Shown here one piece after another: positions 1 to 9,444 of a DNA stretch of 57,307 bases. Source of the stretch: JAWLCQ01 sp041687095 (GTDB taxonomy: Bacteria > Planctomycetota > Phycisphaerae > SM23-33); assembly GCA_041687095.1 (NCBI GenBank), contig JAWLCQ010000009.1:1-57307 (forward strand), written 5' to 3'. Position 1 is the first letter of the stretch. Every line of letters starts with the position of its first letter. The notes under the pieces are model-generated. The model was not told the DNA's origin, ran no database searches, and worked only from the letters and a program-made list of their open reading frames with translations. Both the position numbers and the translations under genes were made by a program.

Positions 1-80
1 CGCATCGGTCGCGGCGGCCCCCGCCGCGATGGGGGCGCTCCACCGACGCTGCCGCGGAGGCGTTCCTCACCCCTCTCGGA

Positions 81-106
81 CGCCGGGGGTCAGGAGACCC
101 CCGGCG
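81..106. repeat. GGGTC-AGGA-GACCC hairpin, copy 1
   Basis: Perfect 11-bp inverted repeat (81-91 and 96-106) around the tetraloop AGGA, just downstream of the AsmA-like gene, which ends at 160 on the minus strand. The same core occurs at 25097-25142 and 29443-29468, so this is an interspersed hairpin family. No T-run follows on either strand, so an intrinsic terminator is not evident. Confidence 0.8.
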
Positions 107-159
107 CAGGAGGTGTGCGAGGGGTGTAGAACAAGGCGGCCTCCTGCTCCGCGGCGTGT

Positions 160-3100
160 TCACTTCCCCGGATTCAGGAGCGAGTCGAGGATCCCGTCCA
201 GCGCCCGCAGGGGGACGGTGCGGAACTGCGGTTTCTCCACCGTGCCCGTCACCCGCCACTCCACCATCTCGCGGACGATGCCCTGGACGAACTCCTCGGC
301 GAGGCGGCTGATGCGGGGCATCTTCGTCGGGGGCCCGGCCAGGAAGACCAGGTCCAGCTTGCCCGTCGCCATCTCCATCGTCCCCGAGCCCAGAAACGAC
401 GTCCCCTCGCCCACGAGGTAGATCTCCTGGAAGATCAGCCGCCCGTCGCGCAGGTGGTACGTCAGGTAGGCCTCCTGGAAGATCCAGCCCTGCGGGAGGC
501 CCAGGTAGATCACGTTCAGCATGTCCAGGAGGATGGGCATGCGAACGAGCTTGGCCTCGGTGATGACGATCTGGCCGGCGGCCTGACGCTCGGGCTTGGG
601 CCCCTCGGTGGCCGTCACCTCGATCGTCCCCGACAGCCGCCCGGCCACGTCGCGGCGCTCGTTGGGGTCGGTCACGCCGGCGTTGATGAGGTCGGCGAGG
701 TCGATGCGGTCCATCGACATCCGCATGCCGTACTCCACCGGGTCCGAGAGGCGGACCTCGGCGAATCCGGCCAGGCGCCCGCCGTGGACCTTGCCCACGA
801 GATCGCGAATGCCCACGATGGACGTGCCGGCCGCCTTGGCCACCCGCCCCTTCACCTCGGTGAGGCGGCGGCCGCCAAGGGCGAGGCTGTCCAGGGCGAT
901 CTCGGACTCCACGACCATCCCGTCCGCGGTCTGACCGGCCGTGCCGCGCAGGCGGCCCGAGAGCTTGCGGCGGCCGACGAGGATATCGAAGTCCGCGTCG
1001 TGCAGGTGGGCCTCCCCGCGGAGCGACCACCACCACGCCGGGCCCTCCTCCCCCGCCCCCGCCGGCTGCGTTGGCGGAAGCGCGCCGGGCGCCGGCGCCG
1101 CGGGCCGCCACAGGTGCAACTGCTCCAGGTTCGCGTCCATCGTCCCGCCCGGCTGCAGCGTCGCCAGCGCCGGCAAGTCGATCCGCCGCAGCGCCGCGAC
1201 GAGGTCCTCGTTGACCGGGACGTTCGTCGCCCGCACGGACAGGTTCACGTCCTGGGCTCGCTCCCCGAGTTGGATCTCTCCGTTCAGAACGATCTCGGTG
1301 TTCCCGTCCCTCGCCGCGAAGTCCCGCAGCACCACCTTCTCCGCCGTCGCCACCGCCTCCCCCCCCGTCCAGCGCAGCGGCAGGGGGAAGTCGCGGTAGC
1401 ACATGACCATCGATCGCGGACGCAGCGCGACCTCGTAGGACTCGTGGTTCGGGTCCTCCGGGGGCCGGAACCGCACGTGGAACCCCACATCCGCCACCCC
1501 CGCCGGGGCAAACTCCTCCCACGCCGTCCGCACATACTCCGGGACGGCCGTGGCGAGGTTGGCGTCGAACGTCAGGTCGCGGGCCTCGAACCGCAGATCC
1601 GCCCCCACGCGCCCTTCGTACAGGTAGACCTCCCCGTGCCCTTCCGTCGTCGTCTGTCCCTGGCGGCCGCGGAAGTCGCGCACGACGACCCGATGCGGCG
1701 TGATGTCCATCGTCGCCGACACGTCCGACATCGTGTACGGGAAGCCCTCGAACGTCATCTCCCCCCCCGCCATCCGCACGAACACGTCGTAGTCCACCTT
1801 CCCGTTCTCGTGCGTCACGTGCGCGCGGACGCGCTCGGCGAGGCCCGAGGGGCGCAGCGTTCGCCACAACACCTCCCCCTCCTCCTTCAACGCCCGTTTC
1901 AGCCGCTCGTCCAGCGGCATCTTCTGGATGTCCACGGTGAGGTCCACCTTCACGTCCTTGGCGAGCCGGTGCGGAATCACCGTGCCGTTGACCAGCCACC
2001 GCGTCTGCCCCGACACGCTCGCCAGCGAATGGAGCCTCACCACCTCCGGGCGGTACTCGATCAGCCCCGAGACGTTCTCCAGGGGGTACGGGAACCCCAC
2101 GAACTCGAACGACCCGTGCCCGTCGAGGTGGAGATCGACCTCGATCCGCTCCTTCGTGTCGGGAGTCTGGTCGACGCGAATCACCGCCGAAGCCCGCCCC
2201 CCGGGCTGCAGCAGGTCGAAGACCGCCGCGTCGTGCGGCGGCAGGGCCGCCCGCAACTCCCCATCCATGGGGACGTCGGTCGCCCGGATGTGGAAGTGCC
2301 GCCACCGCCCCTCCCGCCGCTCGTCGACGCTCCCGGCGATCTCGATCCGCCCGGTCCCGTGGCGGCCGGTGAGCTTCTCCACGGTCAGCTTCGTACCCTC
2401 AAAGGTGATCCGCCCCCACAGATCGTCCACGCGGTAGGGGAAGGAGCGTTCGGTGATGCTCACGCCCTTGGCGTGGATCGTGCCGTTGGCGTCGATCTCC
2501 CCGCTCTCGCCCCGCCGCAGCCGGACGTGGACGTCCCAGCGGCCCTGGGGCTGGAGGCCCTCGTGCAGGTACCGCAGCGTGCGGGCGAACTGCCCATGCG
2601 CGCCGGTGGGCGGGGGGATGACGGCGTCGGTGGCGCGGAGGTCCAGCGTGAACGGGGCGTTGGGGTCATAGCCCTGCGACTCCCCGCGAAGTTCGAACCG
2701 CCCGCCCCGCTCGTCCCGCCCGCTGACCCCGGCGATTCGCACCCCCCCGCGGGTAAACACCACCGTCCCGTCCACGTCCTGCAGCCGCACCCCTCCCTCC
2801 TCGTCCGGCAGGCGGAAGGCGACCTTCTGGAGGTGGGCGGTGAGCAGTTGGTGCTGCGGGTTGGAGGGGTCCCAGGTGGCGTCGACGCGGATCCGCCCCT
2901 CCACGCCGTACCGCCTCCGCCACTCCCCCACCCGCGCCGACAGCCCGCGCTCCATCCTCTCGGGCTCGATGCTCATCGACCCGCTCACCGTCCCCGTCCG
3001 CAGGTCTACCAGCAGCCGCCCGAAGATCGGAGCGTCGGTCTCAGCGGCGGGCTGCGTGGCGTCCTCGACCTCGCGCGGCAGGTCCTTCTGCTCCACCATG

Positions 3101-3723
3101 ACGCGGTACTGCGCGGGCCCGTCGGGCACGGCCGACACGTTGATCTTCATGCGGTTGCGGCGGATGACGAACTGGTCGGAGACGTCGTTGAACTGGACGA
3201 TGGCCTCGCGGACGGAGATCTCGGGCAGCGATAGCCCTCCCTCCGCGGGCGAGCGGGGCGCCTCGGGCATGGGCGAATCGCCCAGCAGGTCGAAGACGTT
3301 GTAGCGCTCGGTGTCGAGGTCCTTCTCGATGTTCACGACGGCATCGAGGCAGACGATCTGGGTGACGTCGAGGCGGGCCTCGAAGAACAGCCCCCGCGGG
3401 CGGTGCCGCAGCGTCACCAGCGAGGCGCTCAGCAGCGGGGACTCCCACTGGGGGAGGTAGACCTTCACCCCGCGCAGTTCCACGCCCCCGAACAGGCGGA
3501 ACTTCGCCGACTCGATCTCCGCCGTCGCCCCCAGGCTCTCCAGGTACTCCTGCGCCAGCCGCCGCACCCGCCGCTCATTCGTCGCGTACCAGTACCCGTA
3601 CACCGCCGTCACCAGCAGCGCCAGGACCAGCACGCTCGCGCTCCGCCGCCGCGGGGATACGTACACCCACGACCGACGCCGCCGGACCGGACGTTGCTCG
3701 GTGATCGTCTGCAGCAGACCCAT
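160..3723 (-). CDS. AsmA/TamB-like giant envelope protein
   Basis: A 1187-residue protein with one N-terminal membrane segment (about residues 29-46) after an Arg-rich cytoplasmic stub. A very long periplasmic region of repeated beta-rich segments follows, and the C-terminus has the pattern of the AsmA_2/TamB C-terminal region (for example GTMEMATGKLDLVFLAGPP near residue 1137). Members of this superfamily form hydrophobic-groove bridges implicated in lipid transport between inner and outer membrane; that role here is inferred from the fold. The start is supported by a GGAG four bases upstream of ATG. It is transcribed away from the palindromic element at 3819-3941, and the next minus-strand gene (UvrC-like) lies more than 200 bases upstream, so it may have its own promoter. 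The very long plus-strand frame inside it is a GC-content artefact. Confidence 0.75.
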   Translation of the reverse strand: MGLLQTITEQRPVRRRRSWVYVSPRRRSASVLVLALLVTAVYGYWYATNERRVRRLAQEYLESLGATAEIESAKFRLFGGVELRGVKVYLPQWESPLLSASLVTLRHRPRGLFFEARLDVTQIVCLDAVVNIEKDLDTERYNVFDLLGDSPMPEAPRSPAEGGLSLPEISVREAIVQFNDVSDQFVIRRNRMKINVSAVPDGPAQYRVMVEQKDLPREVEDATQPAAETDAPIFGRLLVDLRTGTVSGSMSIEPERMERGLSARVGEWRRRYGVEGRIRVDATWDPSNPQHQLLTAHLQKVAFRLPDEEGGVRLQDVDGTVVFTRGGVRIAGVSGRDERGGRFELRGESQGYDPNAPFTLDLRATDAVIPPPTGAHGQFARTLRYLHEGLQPQGRWDVHVRLRRGESGEIDANGTIHAKGVSITERSFPYRVDDLWGRITFEGTKLTVEKLTGRHGTGRIEIAGSVDERREGRWRHFHIRATDVPMDGELRAALPPHDAAVFDLLQPGGRASAVIRVDQTPDTKERIEVDLHLDGHGSFEFVGFPYPLENVSGLIEYRPEVVRLHSLASVSGQTRWLVNGTVIPHRLAKDVKVDLTVDIQKMPLDERLKRALKEEGEVLWRTLRPSGLAERVRAHVTHENGKVDYDVFVRMAGGEMTFEGFPYTMSDVSATMDITPHRVVVRDFRGRQGQTTTEGHGEVYLYEGRVGADLRFEARDLTFDANLATAVPEYVRTAWEEFAPAGVADVGFHVRFRPPEDPNHESYEVALRPRSMVMCYRDFPLPLRWTGGEAVATAEKVVLRDFAARDGNTEIVLNGEIQLGERAQDVNLSVRATNVPVNEDLVAALRRIDLPALATLQPGGTMDANLEQLHLWRPAAPAPGALPPTQPAGAGEEGPAWWWSLRGEAHLHDADFDILVGRRKLSGRLRGTAGQTADGMVVESEIALDSLALGGRRLTEVKGRVAKAAGTSIVGIRDLVGKVHGGRLAGFAEVRLSDPVEYGMRMSMDRIDLADLINAGVTDPNERRDVAGRLSGTIEVTATEGPKPERQAAGQIVITEAKLVRMPILLDMLNVIYLGLPQGWIFQEAYLTYHLRDGRLIFQEIYLVGEGTSFLGSGTMEMATGKLDLVFLAGPPTKMPRISRLAEEFVQGIVREMVEWRVTGTVEKPQFRTVPLRALDGILDSLLNPGK

Positions 3724-3818
3724 GACGCTCCAGGCTCAGAGTACCCACGTTGCGGCCGCATGCCCGCGCACCGGCGGCACCCGGCGATTATACCCCGCCG
3801 CAACCCCCGGATTCGATG

Positions 3819-3941
3819 AACGTTTGTAACCGTTCACGGGACAGCGCCTTGGTGTGGGTGCCACCCTCAAGCCGCGGTTGTTCGCGGCTTGGGGGTGCTG
3901 TCGCCCCCGGCCGTGGCACCCCGTGAACGGTTACGAACGTT
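3819..3941. repeat. Triple-nested inverted repeat element
   Basis: Outer arms 3819-3840 and 3920-3941 match at 21 of 22 positions (core GTAACCGTTCACGGG). Middle arms 3856-3864 and 3913-3921 are perfect (GGGTGCCAC). Inner arms 3864-3876 and 3883-3895 match at 12 of 13 around the loop GTTGTT. It fills the spacer between the AsmA-like and UvrC-like genes. A half copy lies at 39349-39400 and a related hairpin at 45832-45888. Confidence 0.85.
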
Positions 3942-5149
3942 TACGTTCCGCCAAGACCGTCGCCGGGATCGCGCTTGGCCTTCGCCCGCGGGGGGCGAAG
4001 GCCGAGGTCATCGGCGGCGGCCTCGACGGCCCCCGCCACGGCCGCCCCCGTCATCGCCGCCTCCCAGTGCAGCAGCACACCGCTCCTGCGCGTCGAACTC
4101 ACGAGGTACTGGCTGAGCAGGCCGATCCGCATCCGCTCGGGCGGACCCACCGGGCGATCCTCCCCCCCCAGCGCCCCCATCCGCTGCAGCAGCGCGTCGG
4201 TCGGCCCGGGCGGCGGGGGGTACGCCAGGGCGTGAGGCCCGTCCACGGTCCCGCGGTCGACGAGGAAGACCCGGGCCTCCTGGCGGGTCCCGCCGGGCTC
4301 AATCGCGAGGTACTGGAACTCCCGCCCGCGGCGGACGTGGGCGTAGTCGCTCTGGTCGAACTCCCCGAGCCGGTCGAGCCGGGCCTTGAGGCTGGCGGCG
4401 ACCTCGAAACGGAGCGTGGCGGCGGCAGCCTGCATGCGTCGGCGAAGCTCGTCGCGCAGGGGCCGGCGATCCCCCCCCGCGAAGCGCACCGCATTCTCGA
4501 CGGTCCGGCGGTAGTCGTCCGCGGAGATGCTCCCGTCGCACGGGGCGAGGCACTTGCCCATCTGGCCGTAGGCGCAGCGAGGGGCGTTGGGGGCGCGGCG
4601 GAGGCACTGCACGTCGCGGCAGAGGTCGAAGGCGTCCTGGAGGCCTTCGACGAACCGCTCGGCCGAGCGGCCGCTGGGGAAGGGCCCGAAGTACTGCCCG
4701 CCGGCGGCGAAGACCTCGCGGGTCCGCTGGAAGTACGGGTAGGGGTCGGCGAGGTTCACGTGCACGAAGACCGCGGGCTTCCAGGCGACGAGGCGGTGGG
4801 CCTCGCGGGGGAAGAAGCGTTCGGCGAGGCGGAGGTAGTCCAGATCGGCCTCGAAGTGGCTGGTGGACCGTTTCCAGTGGACGGCGCGGGTGATGGCGAG
4901 GAGGTCGGGGATCTTCGTCCGCTCCTCGGCGTCGGGGTCCTGGAGGCGTTTGCGGACGCGGGCGCGCATGTCGGCGGCTCCCAGGAGCACAATGGGTCTC
5001 CCGCCCTCGGCCGACAGCAGCACAACGCCCCGCTTGGCGGGGATGCGTGCGAAGAGTTCGTCACTGGGAGCGGTGTCGACCGCGACCTCCCCGTCGAACA
5101 GCGGGGGACTGGTTGCCTGGTTGCCTGGTTGATCGGAGGGAACGGCCAT
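3941..5149 (-). CDS. UvrC-like protein, nuclease-degenerate and lacking the C-terminal half
   Basis: 402 residues, against about 600 for UvrC. The N-terminal 100 residues align by pattern with the UvrC GIY-YIG domain, but the GVY and YVGKA signatures read GVV and LLGAA, so the catalytic Tyr is missing. Next comes the UvrC cysteine set (C182-x9-C192-x7-C200-x3-C204, inside a CAYGQMGKCLAPCDG motif), which holds an Fe-S cluster in E. coli UvrC. A UVR-type helical segment follows at about residues 228-262. The RNase H-like endonuclease and helix-hairpin-helix domains are absent. It may be an adaptor or regulator in nucleotide excision repair rather than an incision enzyme; that is inference. No convincing ribosome-binding site precedes the ATG, so the start could lie slightly downstream. 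Confidence 0.75.
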   Translation of the reverse strand: MAVPSDQPGNQATSPPLFDGEVAVDTAPSDELFARIPAKRGVVLLSAEGGRPIVLLGAADMRARVRKRLQDPDAEERTKIPDLLAITRAVHWKRSTSHFEADLDYLRLAERFFPREAHRLVAWKPAVFVHVNLADPYPYFQRTREVFAAGGQYFGPFPSGRSAERFVEGLQDAFDLCRDVQCLRRAPNAPRCAYGQMGKCLAPCDGSISADDYRRTVENAVRFAGGDRRPLRDELRRRMQAAAATLRFEVAASLKARLDRLGEFDQSDYAHVRRGREFQYLAIEPGGTRQEARVFLVDRGTVDGPHALAYPPPPGPTDALLQRMGALGGEDRPVGPPERMRIGLLSQYLVSSTRRSGVLLHWEAAMTGAAVAGAVEAAADDLGLRPPRAKAKRDPGDGLGGT

Positions 5150-5290
5150 TCGCCCAGTATACCGCGAAGGGCAAGGGAGGGCACAGGGCGAGTCCCGGAG
5201 ATCCCATGACTGATACGCATCCCCGCTGATTCATGCGCGGGTGCCGTGGTTTGCGAAGCGAAGCTAACCAATCAACCAGTCAACCGCCCG

Positions 5291-5764
5291 CTACAGCCAC
5301 ATGCCGGTGATCTTGCCCTCGTACACCATCTCGCCGTCGACGAAGGCCTGGGTGGCCCCGACGCAGCGGCGGGGGCGGAGTTCGACCATCTTGCCGATCA
5401 TGAGGACGCGTTGGCCCGGCACGACGGACCCGCGGAAGCGGACCTCGTCCACGCCCGCGAAGCCCAGGAACTGGGATCGCTTCTCGACCACGCCCGCGTA
5501 GTAGCTCACCAGGTGCGCCGCCGTTTCGATCATCAGCACGCCCGGGAAGATGGGGCGCCCGGGGATGTGCCCCCGCGTCCAGAACTCGTCCGCCCGCACG
5601 TCGCGGTACCCCGCGCTGGTGCCGGACTCAAAGTCCACGAAGTAGATCCCGTCGAGTTGCTGGAACTCGAAGCGGTGCGGGCAGACATCGTAGATCATGT
5701 CCCGCGTGACGGTCACGCGGTCGTAATCGATCGTGGAGAGGTCGAACAGCGGTTTTGGGGGCAT
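5291..5764 (-). CDS. FabZ-type 3-hydroxyacyl-ACP dehydratase (HotDog fold)
   Basis: 157 residues with the HotDog dehydratase signature GHIPGRPIFPGVLMIE. His66 and Glu80 are 14 residues apart, exactly as the catalytic His and Glu of FabZ. The length is typical for FabZ (about 140-170). The family dehydrates 3-hydroxyacyl-ACP in the fatty-acid elongation cycle in the cytoplasm. The segment before the motif is longer than in classical FabZ, and no other fab gene is adjacent, so a specialised role in another acyl chain cannot be excluded. The start has AGGAAC upstream. Confidence 0.8.
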   Translation of the reverse strand: MPPKPLFDLSTIDYDRVTVTRDMIYDVCPHRFEFQQLDGIYFVDFESGTSAGYRDVRADEFWTRGHIPGRPIFPGVLMIETAAHLVSYYAGVVEKRSQFLGFAGVDEVRFRGSVVPGQRVLMIGKMVELRPRRCVGATQAFVDGEMVYEGKITGMWL

Positions 5765-5838
5765 TGCTCGTTCCTGATTATTGACGTCTTAACAGGCGGG
5801 TTACCCTACCAACCGGGCGGGCGTGGGTCAACGGGGAA

Positions 5839-7923
5839 TCACCGGGAGACCTGCTTGTAGAACCGATTGGCGAAAAACGATTCGCCCACCAGCAGCGCCA
5901 GCAGCCCCAGCAGGAGCGGGGTGCTCAGGTCGAGCGATTCGCTCACCGTCCGCTCGTCCCGCTCCAGGGAGGCCACGTCGGTCCCCACGAACGTGCGGCC
6001 CGCGGGGAACAGCCGCGCCACCTCCACCGCGTCGACGGGGGTCAGGTCGCTCTCGGCGGGGTCCACATTCACGCTGAAGCCCACCTCCTCCGTCCGCTCC
6101 TCCGTGCTGAAGCGGACCGTCCAGTGGCCGATGCGGTCGGGGAGGAGGGTGGCGGCGCGATCGGTGCGGGTGGTGACCGGGCGGTCCGAGTCGTCCCCGG
6201 GCCCGCGGACGGTGACGGCGCCGGTCTCGAACCCCGGGGGGATGGGGAGCACGACGGCCTCCTTCCACAGGCACCCCTGCGGGCCGCTCACCCCCGTGCT
6301 GAACAGCTCGATCGTCCGCAGCAGCAGGATCAGGAATGCGGGCCGGCGGGCGAAGTCGCTGAAGGCGGGGTCGGGCGAGCAGGTCCACAGCACCACGCGT
6401 CCCGCCCCCAACTTGCGCTCCAGCACCGCGGGCGCCCCATCGCCGTACTTCAGCAGCGCCCTGCTGTCGGGCGCCAGGGAGTCCACACCGAACCGCCGGC
6501 GGCACTGGAAGTCGCTCGGGGGGGCGTTCCTGCCCTCCTCAAACGGGTCCATCAACGGGTGCCGCTCGTCCACTGCAAACCAGCCCTGCGGGCTGGGGAG
6601 CGGTTCCTGCGCCCCCAGCACCGCGGGCACGATCTCCCTCGCCGCGTCCTGCGCGTAGGCGGTGGGGGACACGAGGGGGCCGGGCACGACCAGCACCTGC
6701 CCGCCCCTGCGCGCGAAGTCCCGCAGCAGCGTCCACTGCGACTCGCTCAGCGAGGAGACCCCGCAGAGGACTGCCGCCCCCGCCCCGCCGAGCCGCTCCG
6801 CGTCCAGCCGCTCGTTCGTCACCGTCACCGAACGGATCCAATCGGGCTCCGTCGCCAGCCCCGCCGCGATGAGCTTGTACGTCCAGTCGTCCCGCTTCCC
6901 GATCGTCGCCTGGTCGCGGACCAGCACCACCTCCGTCCCCGCCCCCCCGTGCAACGTGAAGTAGCGGACGTTGTCGATGTCGAGCGGATCGTTGCGGTGC
7001 AGGACCAGCGTCCCGTGCAGCGGGCCCTGCCGCGGGGGGCGGACGGACAGCGGCAGCGCCTCCACCCCGCCCGGGTTGATGGTAAGCATCCGCGGGGCGA
7101 TGGGCGCCCCGGCGAACTCCCCGTCCACGCTCATCTCGCCCCCGGCCCCGCCGGCCGCAATGGTCGTGTCGATCCGCACCTCCTTGCCCGGGGGCGCCGA
7201 AACCGCCCCCAGCCTCAACGGGCCCATCGCGACGTTGATGTTCTCCTCCCCGCCGCAGTGGATCACGCGAAACTCGATGTCCTCGGGCGCGTCCGGCGGC
7301 AGCGTCACCCCCCCCGCCCATGCCGGGCGCGTCATGTCCGTGAAGACGAACAGCTCCTTCCGCTGGAGCTTGCTCTCCCGCAGCAGCCCCACGCCCTTGG
7401 CGATGGCCGGTCCCACGGGGTGGGCGCCCAGCGTGGGGCGGATGTTGGCGAGCTGCTGCTCGACCAGGTCCCGGCGGCGAAGGAAGCCCGCGTCCAGCCC
7501 CCCCCCGCTCGTGTCCAGGACGATCACCTCCGAACCCTCGGGGAGTGCCTCCACCGCCGAGCGGGCCATCTGCTGCGCCCAGCCCAGGAGCGTCTTCTCG
7601 CGGTGCCGGTAGCGCATGGAGGCGCTGTCGTCGAGGACGAGCACGACGGCCGCCGGGATCGAACGGTCCTGCACGACCCGCCAGTTGGGGAGGATCGCGC
7701 GGGCCACCAGCAGGACGGCCAGCGCGATCGCGCCCATCCGCAGGGCGAGGAGGATGAGGTGCTTGAGGCGGAGCTTGCTGATGTTCGCCTGGTGCGTCTT
7801 GCGCACGAACTGCAGCGCCGGGAACACCACCCGCCGCGGACGGGTGCGGAGGATCAGGTGGATGATCACCGGGGCCGCCACCGCCCCCAGCGCCCCGAGT
7901 AAGGCGGGGAAGAGGAAGGTCAT
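5839..7923 (-). CDS. BatA-domain / VWA-type membrane protein
   Basis: 694 residues. The N-terminus matches the aerotolerance (BatA) domain: two membrane segments (about 5-26 and 56-78) joined by a basic loop. A von Willebrand A-like region follows with a complete DxSxS metal site (D98-D-S-A-S102). The middle resembles the glutamine-amidotransferase-like region seen in large planctomycete BatA proteins, and a last membrane segment sits near 664-685. Such proteins usually act with MoxR ATPases in envelope assembly, but no moxR is present here. GGGGAG precedes the ATG by 7 bases. It is divergent from the macro-domain gene with only 69 bases between, so the two probably share a control region. 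Confidence 0.8.
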   Translation of the reverse strand: MTFLFPALLGALGAVAAPVIIHLILRTRPRRVVFPALQFVRKTHQANISKLRLKHLILLALRMGAIALAVLLVARAILPNWRVVQDRSIPAAVVLVLDDSASMRYRHREKTLLGWAQQMARSAVEALPEGSEVIVLDTSGGGLDAGFLRRRDLVEQQLANIRPTLGAHPVGPAIAKGVGLLRESKLQRKELFVFTDMTRPAWAGGVTLPPDAPEDIEFRVIHCGGEENINVAMGPLRLGAVSAPPGKEVRIDTTIAAGGAGGEMSVDGEFAGAPIAPRMLTINPGGVEALPLSVRPPRQGPLHGTLVLHRNDPLDIDNVRYFTLHGGAGTEVVLVRDQATIGKRDDWTYKLIAAGLATEPDWIRSVTVTNERLDAERLGGAGAAVLCGVSSLSESQWTLLRDFARRGGQVLVVPGPLVSPTAYAQDAAREIVPAVLGAQEPLPSPQGWFAVDERHPLMDPFEEGRNAPPSDFQCRRRFGVDSLAPDSRALLKYGDGAPAVLERKLGAGRVVLWTCSPDPAFSDFARRPAFLILLLRTIELFSTGVSGPQGCLWKEAVVLPIPPGFETGAVTVRGPGDDSDRPVTTRTDRAATLLPDRIGHWTVRFSTEERTEEVGFSVNVDPAESDLTPVDAVEVARLFPAGRTFVGTDVASLERDERTVSESLDLSTPLLLGLLALLVGESFFANRFYKQVSR

Positions 7924-7992
7924 GGCGCGGCTCCCCGCGGAGGGAACCCCTTGTTCCCATCGCCGATCTTTCTACAATGCACGCGGAGGCCC

Positions 7993-8544
7993 ATGCCCCC
8001 AGAATACTTCACCGTGGGACACAATGCCATGACCACCATCCACGTCGAGTTGGGCGATCTCATCAAGTTCGCCGTTGACGCCATTGTCAATCCGGCCAAT
8101 AGCGCCCTCGTCCTGGGCGGCGGCCTGTCGGGGGCCATCCGCACCCACGGCGGACCGCTCATCCAGCGGGAATGCGACGCCCACGGCCCCATCGCGGTCG
8201 GGCAGGCGGCCATCACCACCGCCGCCAACCTCCCCGCCCGCTACATCATCCATCAGGCGTCGATGCCCCTGGGCGGGCAGACTACCGAGGCCGCCCTCCG
8301 CGACTCCACCCGCGCCGCCCTCCGCCTCGCCGAGAAACACTGCCTGCAGTCGGTGGCGTTCCCGGCGACGGGAACGGGCATCGGGGGCTTCCCCGTTCGC
8401 CGCTGCGCCGAGATCATGCTTTCCGAGGCCAAACGCCACGTCGAGCAGGGATCGAAGATCGAGGACATCTACTTCGTCCTCTTCGACGAGACCATGTGCA
8501 ACACGTTCCACGACGTCTACCATGAACTCTTCGCCGGCAGATAA
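7993..8544 (+). CDS. Macro-domain (ADP-ribose-binding) protein
   Basis: 183 residues from the chosen ATG. It has the macro-domain signatures: VDAIVNPANS, then GGGLSGAI, an AIxTxxxNLPARYIIH strand, and PATGTGIGGFP near the C-terminal half. The family binds ADP-ribose, O-acetyl-ADP-ribose or poly-ADP-ribose, and some members remove ADP-ribose from proteins or tRNA ends. GGAGG lies three bases before the ATG at 7993. An in-frame ATG at 8029 would give a shorter 171-residue protein that still contains the whole domain. It is divergently placed from the BatA/VWA gene and is followed 22 bases on by a secreted hypothetical protein, probably in one transcript. Confidence 0.85.
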   Translation: MPPEYFTVGHNAMTTIHVELGDLIKFAVDAIVNPANSALVLGGGLSGAIRTHGGPLIQRECDAHGPIAVGQAAITTAANLPARYIIHQASMPLGGQTTEAALRDSTRAALRLAEKHCLQSVAFPATGTGIGGFPVRRCAEIMLSEAKRHVEQGSKIEDIYFVLFDETMCNTFHDVYHELFAGR

Positions 8545-8566
8545 CCCAAGGACCCGCAGTGCGTTT

Positions 8567-9352
8567 ATGACCACGATGGCTCGCCAGCTTCCCCCACGGC
8601 TCCTTGGCGGTGACGCTCGCCGGAGGGTCCTCCGGCACCGCCGCCTCGCCCGGGCGGTCCTGCTGGCGTGCCTGTTCGCACTGCCCGGGGCCCTGCTCGC
8701 CGACAACCCCGCCGACACCCCCGCCGACGCCAACGCCCCCCCTGCCCCGCCCACGCCCCGCGAGGTGAAGAAACCGGCGAGCAACCTGGACTACTGGCTC
8801 GGGGAGGCCCAGAACGCCGACGCCAACGCCCCCCCCCCCGCTGCCCCCACCCCAGGCGAGCGGGACACCCCCCGCCAGGACGCCCTGCCGGGCGCCCTGC
8901 AGACCAGCGACGGCCGCATCCTCCCGGGCCGCCTCTACACCACCCGCGACGCGCCCTGGCAGGTCTGGGTCGAGTCGGAGAAGCGGTGGCTCCGCGTGCC
9001 CTTCATCGCCGTTCTCAGCATCACCGCCACGGTCGTGGAGGAGAAGATGGAGCCTCGTTGGCGTTGGAAGGAGATGGGCGCCATGGAGCGGGTCTACACC
9101 GGGGAGTCCTACCCCACCCGCCGCCTCCAGTGGACCTTCCGCCTCATCGACGGGTCGGAGATCACCGGGGAGGTGAAGGGCCAGCCCGTCTGGGTCGAAC
9201 TCGATGGCCGGCGGTCCGGGCCGTTCGTCCTCCACGAGCGGATGAAGGGCGAGATCGGCCAGACGCTGCAGGATCTCGTCCACGTCCAGCGCATCGTCGT
9301 CTCCCGCCGCCTCCTGGACCGGCTCCGCTCGCCCGCCGCGCCGGGTCGCTGA
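8567..9352 (+). CDS. Secreted protein of unknown function
   Basis: 261 residues. The N-terminus has an Arg-rich stretch and a hydrophobic core (ARAVLLACLFALPGALLA) that looks like a Sec signal peptide ending near ALLAD. A Pro/Ala/Asp-rich low-complexity stretch follows, then a compact region with repeated Trp (WVESEKRWLRVPF, RWRWKEMGAMERVYTGE) and a second beta-rich half. The two halves (RILPGRLYTTRD and SEITGEVKGQPVW) look like related beta modules dealing with surface binding, but I do not recognise the family. The ATG at 8567 is chosen because it precedes the signal peptide; the frame is open further upstream but would overlap the macro-domain gene. Confidence 0.65.
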   Translation: MTTMARQLPPRLLGGDARRRVLRHRRLARAVLLACLFALPGALLADNPADTPADANAPPAPPTPREVKKPASNLDYWLGEAQNADANAPPPAAPTPGERDTPRQDALPGALQTSDGRILPGRLYTTRDAPWQVWVESEKRWLRVPFIAVLSITATVVEEKMEPRWRWKEMGAMERVYTGESYPTRRLQWTFRLIDGSEITGEVKGQPVWVELDGRRSGPFVLHERMKGEIGQTLQDLVHVQRIVVSRRLLDRLRSPAAPGR

Positions 9353-9444
9353 ACCCTCGGGATTCGACAATTTCAGACCTTCGCAATACAGTTATCCCGC
9401 CCGGAGGCGAGGCTTCGGCGGCCGGAGGAAAATTCATCGCCCTC

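Noticed and set aside
454..3234. A 926-codon plus-strand open frame opposite the AsmA-like gene
   Set aside because: High-GC shadow: composition is His/Arg/Pro/Leu-rich without domain pattern, and the minus strand carries a clear protein family.
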